From Acholoe squamosa (taxonomy: Eukaryota; Annelida; Polychaeta; Phyllodocida; Polynoidae): a stretch of DNA of 64,000 nt. Made by a program: the position numbers and the translations under genes. Position 1 is the stretch's first letter. The number at the start of each line of letters is the position of its first letter. The DNA is taken from NCBI GenBank assembly GCA_949317995.1, contig OX439049.1, positions 16,678,395 to 16,742,394 on the forward strand. Direction: 5' to 3'. Below, piece by piece: positions 63,501-64,000 of this stretch. The notes beneath the pieces are model-generated. The model did not search any database. It worked only from the letters and a program-made list of their open reading frames with translations, and was not told the origin of the DNA.

Positions 63501-63686
63501 GGAGTAGGGCCCAGAAATTGTGTTGGACTGAGGTTTGCATTCCTGGAGGCCAAGCTAACTGCAGTGCGCTTGCTCAAGAACTTTACCATCGAACGTTGTG
63601 AACAAACACCTGAAAAACTCCCTGTTAATACAGTGGCTATTGTGGCACCCTCTAATGGCGTCTGGATAAAGCTTGTCAGCCGCTGA
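44751..63686 (+). CDS. Cytochrome P450, CYP3-clan-like, with a 9-kb transposon in intron 2
   Basis: Thirteen exons: 44751-44809, 45112-45208, 54632-54684, 55289-55385, 55698-55817, 56056-56144, 56527-56696, 59522-59640, 59827-60075, 61150-61296, 61629-61720, 62921-63067 and 63449-63686. They sum to 1677 bp, an exact 558-aa frame, and every junction is GT/AG. It is a haem mono-oxygenase anchored in the ER. The N-terminal helix ([17 protein letters not shown]) is followed by LGISGPEP. The I-helix AGYETT is at about 363-368, K-helix ExxR (EVLR) at 421-424, the PERF motif in FVPERF, and the haem loop [10 protein letters not shown] with Cys504. The layout resembles CYP3A/thromboxane-synthase-like enzymes. 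It is longer than the usual 500 aa because exon 9 carries a charged, Asn/Lys-rich insert of some 55 residues before the I-helix. The substrate cannot be inferred. Intron 2 holds a Harbinger element and intron 9 a splice-site array. Confidence 0.92.
45925..47531 (+). pseudogene. Harbinger DDE nuclease (HARBI1-like), one-base frameshift
   Basis: Five exons: 45925-46149, 46264-46587, 46743-46890, 47010-47144 and 47279-47531, all GT/AG. The protein would be about 361 aa, normal for the family. The start could be the ATG at 45925 or, with better context, the one at 45955. Exon 2 encodes a helix-turn-helix ([16 protein letters not shown]) and the first catalytic Asp in [10 protein letters not shown]. 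Exon 3 has the second Asp in [12 protein letters not shown]. Exon 4 has the catalytic Glu in [10 protein letters not shown]. The exon lengths total 1085 bp, one short of a multiple of three. The frame breaks in exon 3 near 46863-46866 (GGGG), between QF and the conserved LLGDSG. Both sides are otherwise open, so the gene is either very recently inactivated or carries a sequence error. Role: cuts the element's ends together with the Myb-like partner. Confidence 0.88.
47532..48527. other. Gap between the convergent transposon genes
   Basis: AT-rich DNA with several AATAAA words on plus near 47680-47720, which suit a poly(A) site for the nuclease gene. No coding exon is seen. Confidence 0.5.
48528..54214 (-). 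pseudogene. Harbinger Myb/SANT-like DNA-binding partner, very long, one-base frameshift
   Basis: Nine exons on the minus strand: 54191-54214 (MGKKKPTK), 53477-53572, 52584-53253, 52310-52398, 52024-52138, 51648-51806, 49347-51289, 48954-49118 and 48528-48688. All introns are GT/AG. The total is 3422 bp, one short of a full frame of about 1140 aa. Exon 3 has an acidic start, an RG/SR-rich stretch ([11 protein letters not shown]) and the beginning of the trihelix domain ([11 protein letters not shown]), which continues in exon 4 ([12 protein letters not shown]). Exon 7 adds some 640 residues: acidic, Ser/Gln-rich, then a long coiled coil. The frame breaks at a T8 run (plus 49391-49398); with one more T it runs on into exons 8 and 9 to TAA. 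By family it binds the element's ends and brings the nuclease into the nucleus. At 1140 aa it is far longer than the few-hundred-residue partners known for this family. Confidence 0.82.
51497..51612. repeat. (AT)n microsatellite in an intron of the Myb-like gene
   Basis: Two AT tracts of about 40 and 20 bp plus a third at 51598-51612, with ATGTACAT interruptions. They lie between exons 6 and 7 of the transposon's Myb-like gene. Tyr/Ile-rich frames across them are artefacts. Confidence 0.9.
54754..55048. mobile_element. CCGTAATCTCCCGCG MITE, copy 2, in P450 intron 3
   Basis: The left end (TA-CTGTAATATCCCGCGTATA) and right end (inverse of CCGTAATCTCCTGCGTATAA) match the family at 8643-8937, with TA at both borders. 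The length is similar (295 against 295 bp), and inner words such as GCGCACCTAGAGTTTTGG are shared. It begins 70 bp after exon 3. Confidence 0.82.
56800..59120. repeat. P450 intron 7 repeat content: GTGGCCC words and a hairpin
   Basis: 56800-56890, 57290-57410 and 58855-59110 carry degenerate copies of words such as GGGCCACACTGGG, CCGATTTGGGCT and GTGGCCC in both orientations. 56909-57027 is a 119-bp imperfect palindrome with arms containing AGTTTGAGCTGACCGTTTCTT and AAGAAACAGGAAGCTCAAACT and a GC-rich centre. None of it is coding. The three GTGGCCC blocks may be the ends and middle of one decayed element that brackets the minisatellite at 58165-58735. Confidence 0.55.
58165..58735. repeat. 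G-rich minisatellite in P450 intron 7
   Basis: About 570 bp of GGGCAGGGCAGGGTGAGAGGA-type units. Higher-order copies of roughly 85-90 bp are visible (58215-58300 and 58305-58390 are nearly identical). The plus strand is a purine-rich run with many GGG triplets. Proline-rich frames on the minus strand are artefacts of the repeat. Confidence 0.93.
60380..61203 (+). repeat. Ten-copy 82-bp tandem repeat of the P450 exon-10 splice acceptor
   Basis: GCACTGTTCCTGCTGGC recurs at 60430, 60512, 60594 and so on every 82 bp to 61168, ten times without drift. Each unit contains about 30 bp of intron end (AATGTCTATAACACTACAG) and the first 53 or so bases of exon 10 coding for the AGYETT helix. Only the tenth unit continues into the remaining exon (TCGAGT.. 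replaced here by ACGAGTACAGCC). Since 82 is not a multiple of three, reading from an earlier acceptor into the next unit hits TGA or TAA, so only the last acceptor yields the enzyme. Unit differences are few (GAGATGCAG, GAGTTGCAG, GAGAAGCAG; GTATGAG, GTAGGAG). Confidence 0.95.
61721..62920. other. P450 intron 11
   Basis: A 1.2-kb intron between the ExxR exon and the exon before the haem loop. AT-rich, no internal exon or repeat family recognised. Confidence 0.6.
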
Positions 63687-63979
63687 TATTACTTACTATG
63701 ATAGTTATGAAAACATAATGTAAATATCATTGAACAACTTTCCTCAGTTGGTTGATTCAGTCGAGCCTAACGTCAAACCTTCTGCACACGCCTGACTCAG
63801 TTTCAGCAATTTGAAGGAATGAAGTTAGTGCAATATCTTGATGTAGTGACGATAGTAAAAAAAAAAAAAAGAAGCTACCTCTATTACCTTAACTAGAGTT
63901 GTGGTGAAACTGTAGTCTGCGGTACAGCAGATACCATGCATGGTCGTGGTAGTGTTCATCTACCACAGTAGGTTGTGGT

Positions 63980-63985
63980 AATAAA
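63980..63985 (+). terminator. Possible poly(A) signal of the P450 gene
   Basis: AATAAA 294 bases after the stop codon. It lies at the edge of the window, so the cleavage site and downstream GT-rich element cannot be judged. Confidence 0.4.
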
Positions 63986-64000
63986 TAGATAGAACTAAAT

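Overview
The window is nuclear DNA of an animal. Genes are sparse and built of short exons with GT/AG introns, and the spaces between them are packed with MITEs, a LINE fragment, satellites and microsatellites. The gene types (CYP3-clan P450 with a membrane anchor, CARD-NACHT immune ATPase, 21-finger C2H2 protein, PIF/Harbinger transposon) and the repeat style suggest a marine invertebrate such as a lancelet or a lophotrochozoan. I cannot name the species from sequence alone.

Layout. 1-10.5 kb is gene-poor, with a 50-bp minisatellite (3713-4301), a long perfect palindrome (about 6371-6441) and nested CCGTAA-type MITEs (8519-9038). 10594-13407 (minus) is a one-coding-exon C2H2 protein with 21 fingers. 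14-26 kb is a repeat field: Harbinger-type MITEs flanked by TAA/TTA, two TTAA-flanked MITEs, a 1.4-kb TA-flanked element, a duplicated block of nuclear-receptor-like AGGTCA sites, a field of ATGCCC..GGGCAT quasi-palindromes, and a 5'-truncated LINE reverse transcriptase with a frameshift (24158-25455, minus). 25.7-34.3 kb is bracketed by two complex inverted repeats and holds no convincing gene. 36.1-41.0 kb (plus) is a complete CARD-NACHT gene with a TATA promoter candidate and five coding exons (900 aa).

44751-63686 (plus) is a complete cytochrome P450 gene that I reassembled from 13 exons. The lengths sum to 1677 bp, an exact 558-aa frame. Its intron 2 is occupied by a 9.0-kb PIF/Harbinger element (45588-54593) with 21-bp terminal inverted repeats and both element genes, the DDE nuclease (plus) and a Myb/SANT-like partner (minus), tail to tail. 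Each element gene can be fully spliced but is one base short at a homopolymer, G4 in the nuclease and T8 in the Myb gene. The element is therefore either recently dead or carries assembly errors. The P450 intron 9/exon 10 boundary is amplified into ten exact 82-bp units, each copying the 3' splice site and the oxygen-activation helix (AGYETT). Only the last unit runs into the full exon.

The most interesting points are this array of decoy splice acceptors in the P450, the two-gene Harbinger element ending 38 bp before a P450 exon, the leucine-rich-repeat-free CARD-NACHT protein, and the palindromic repeat fields.
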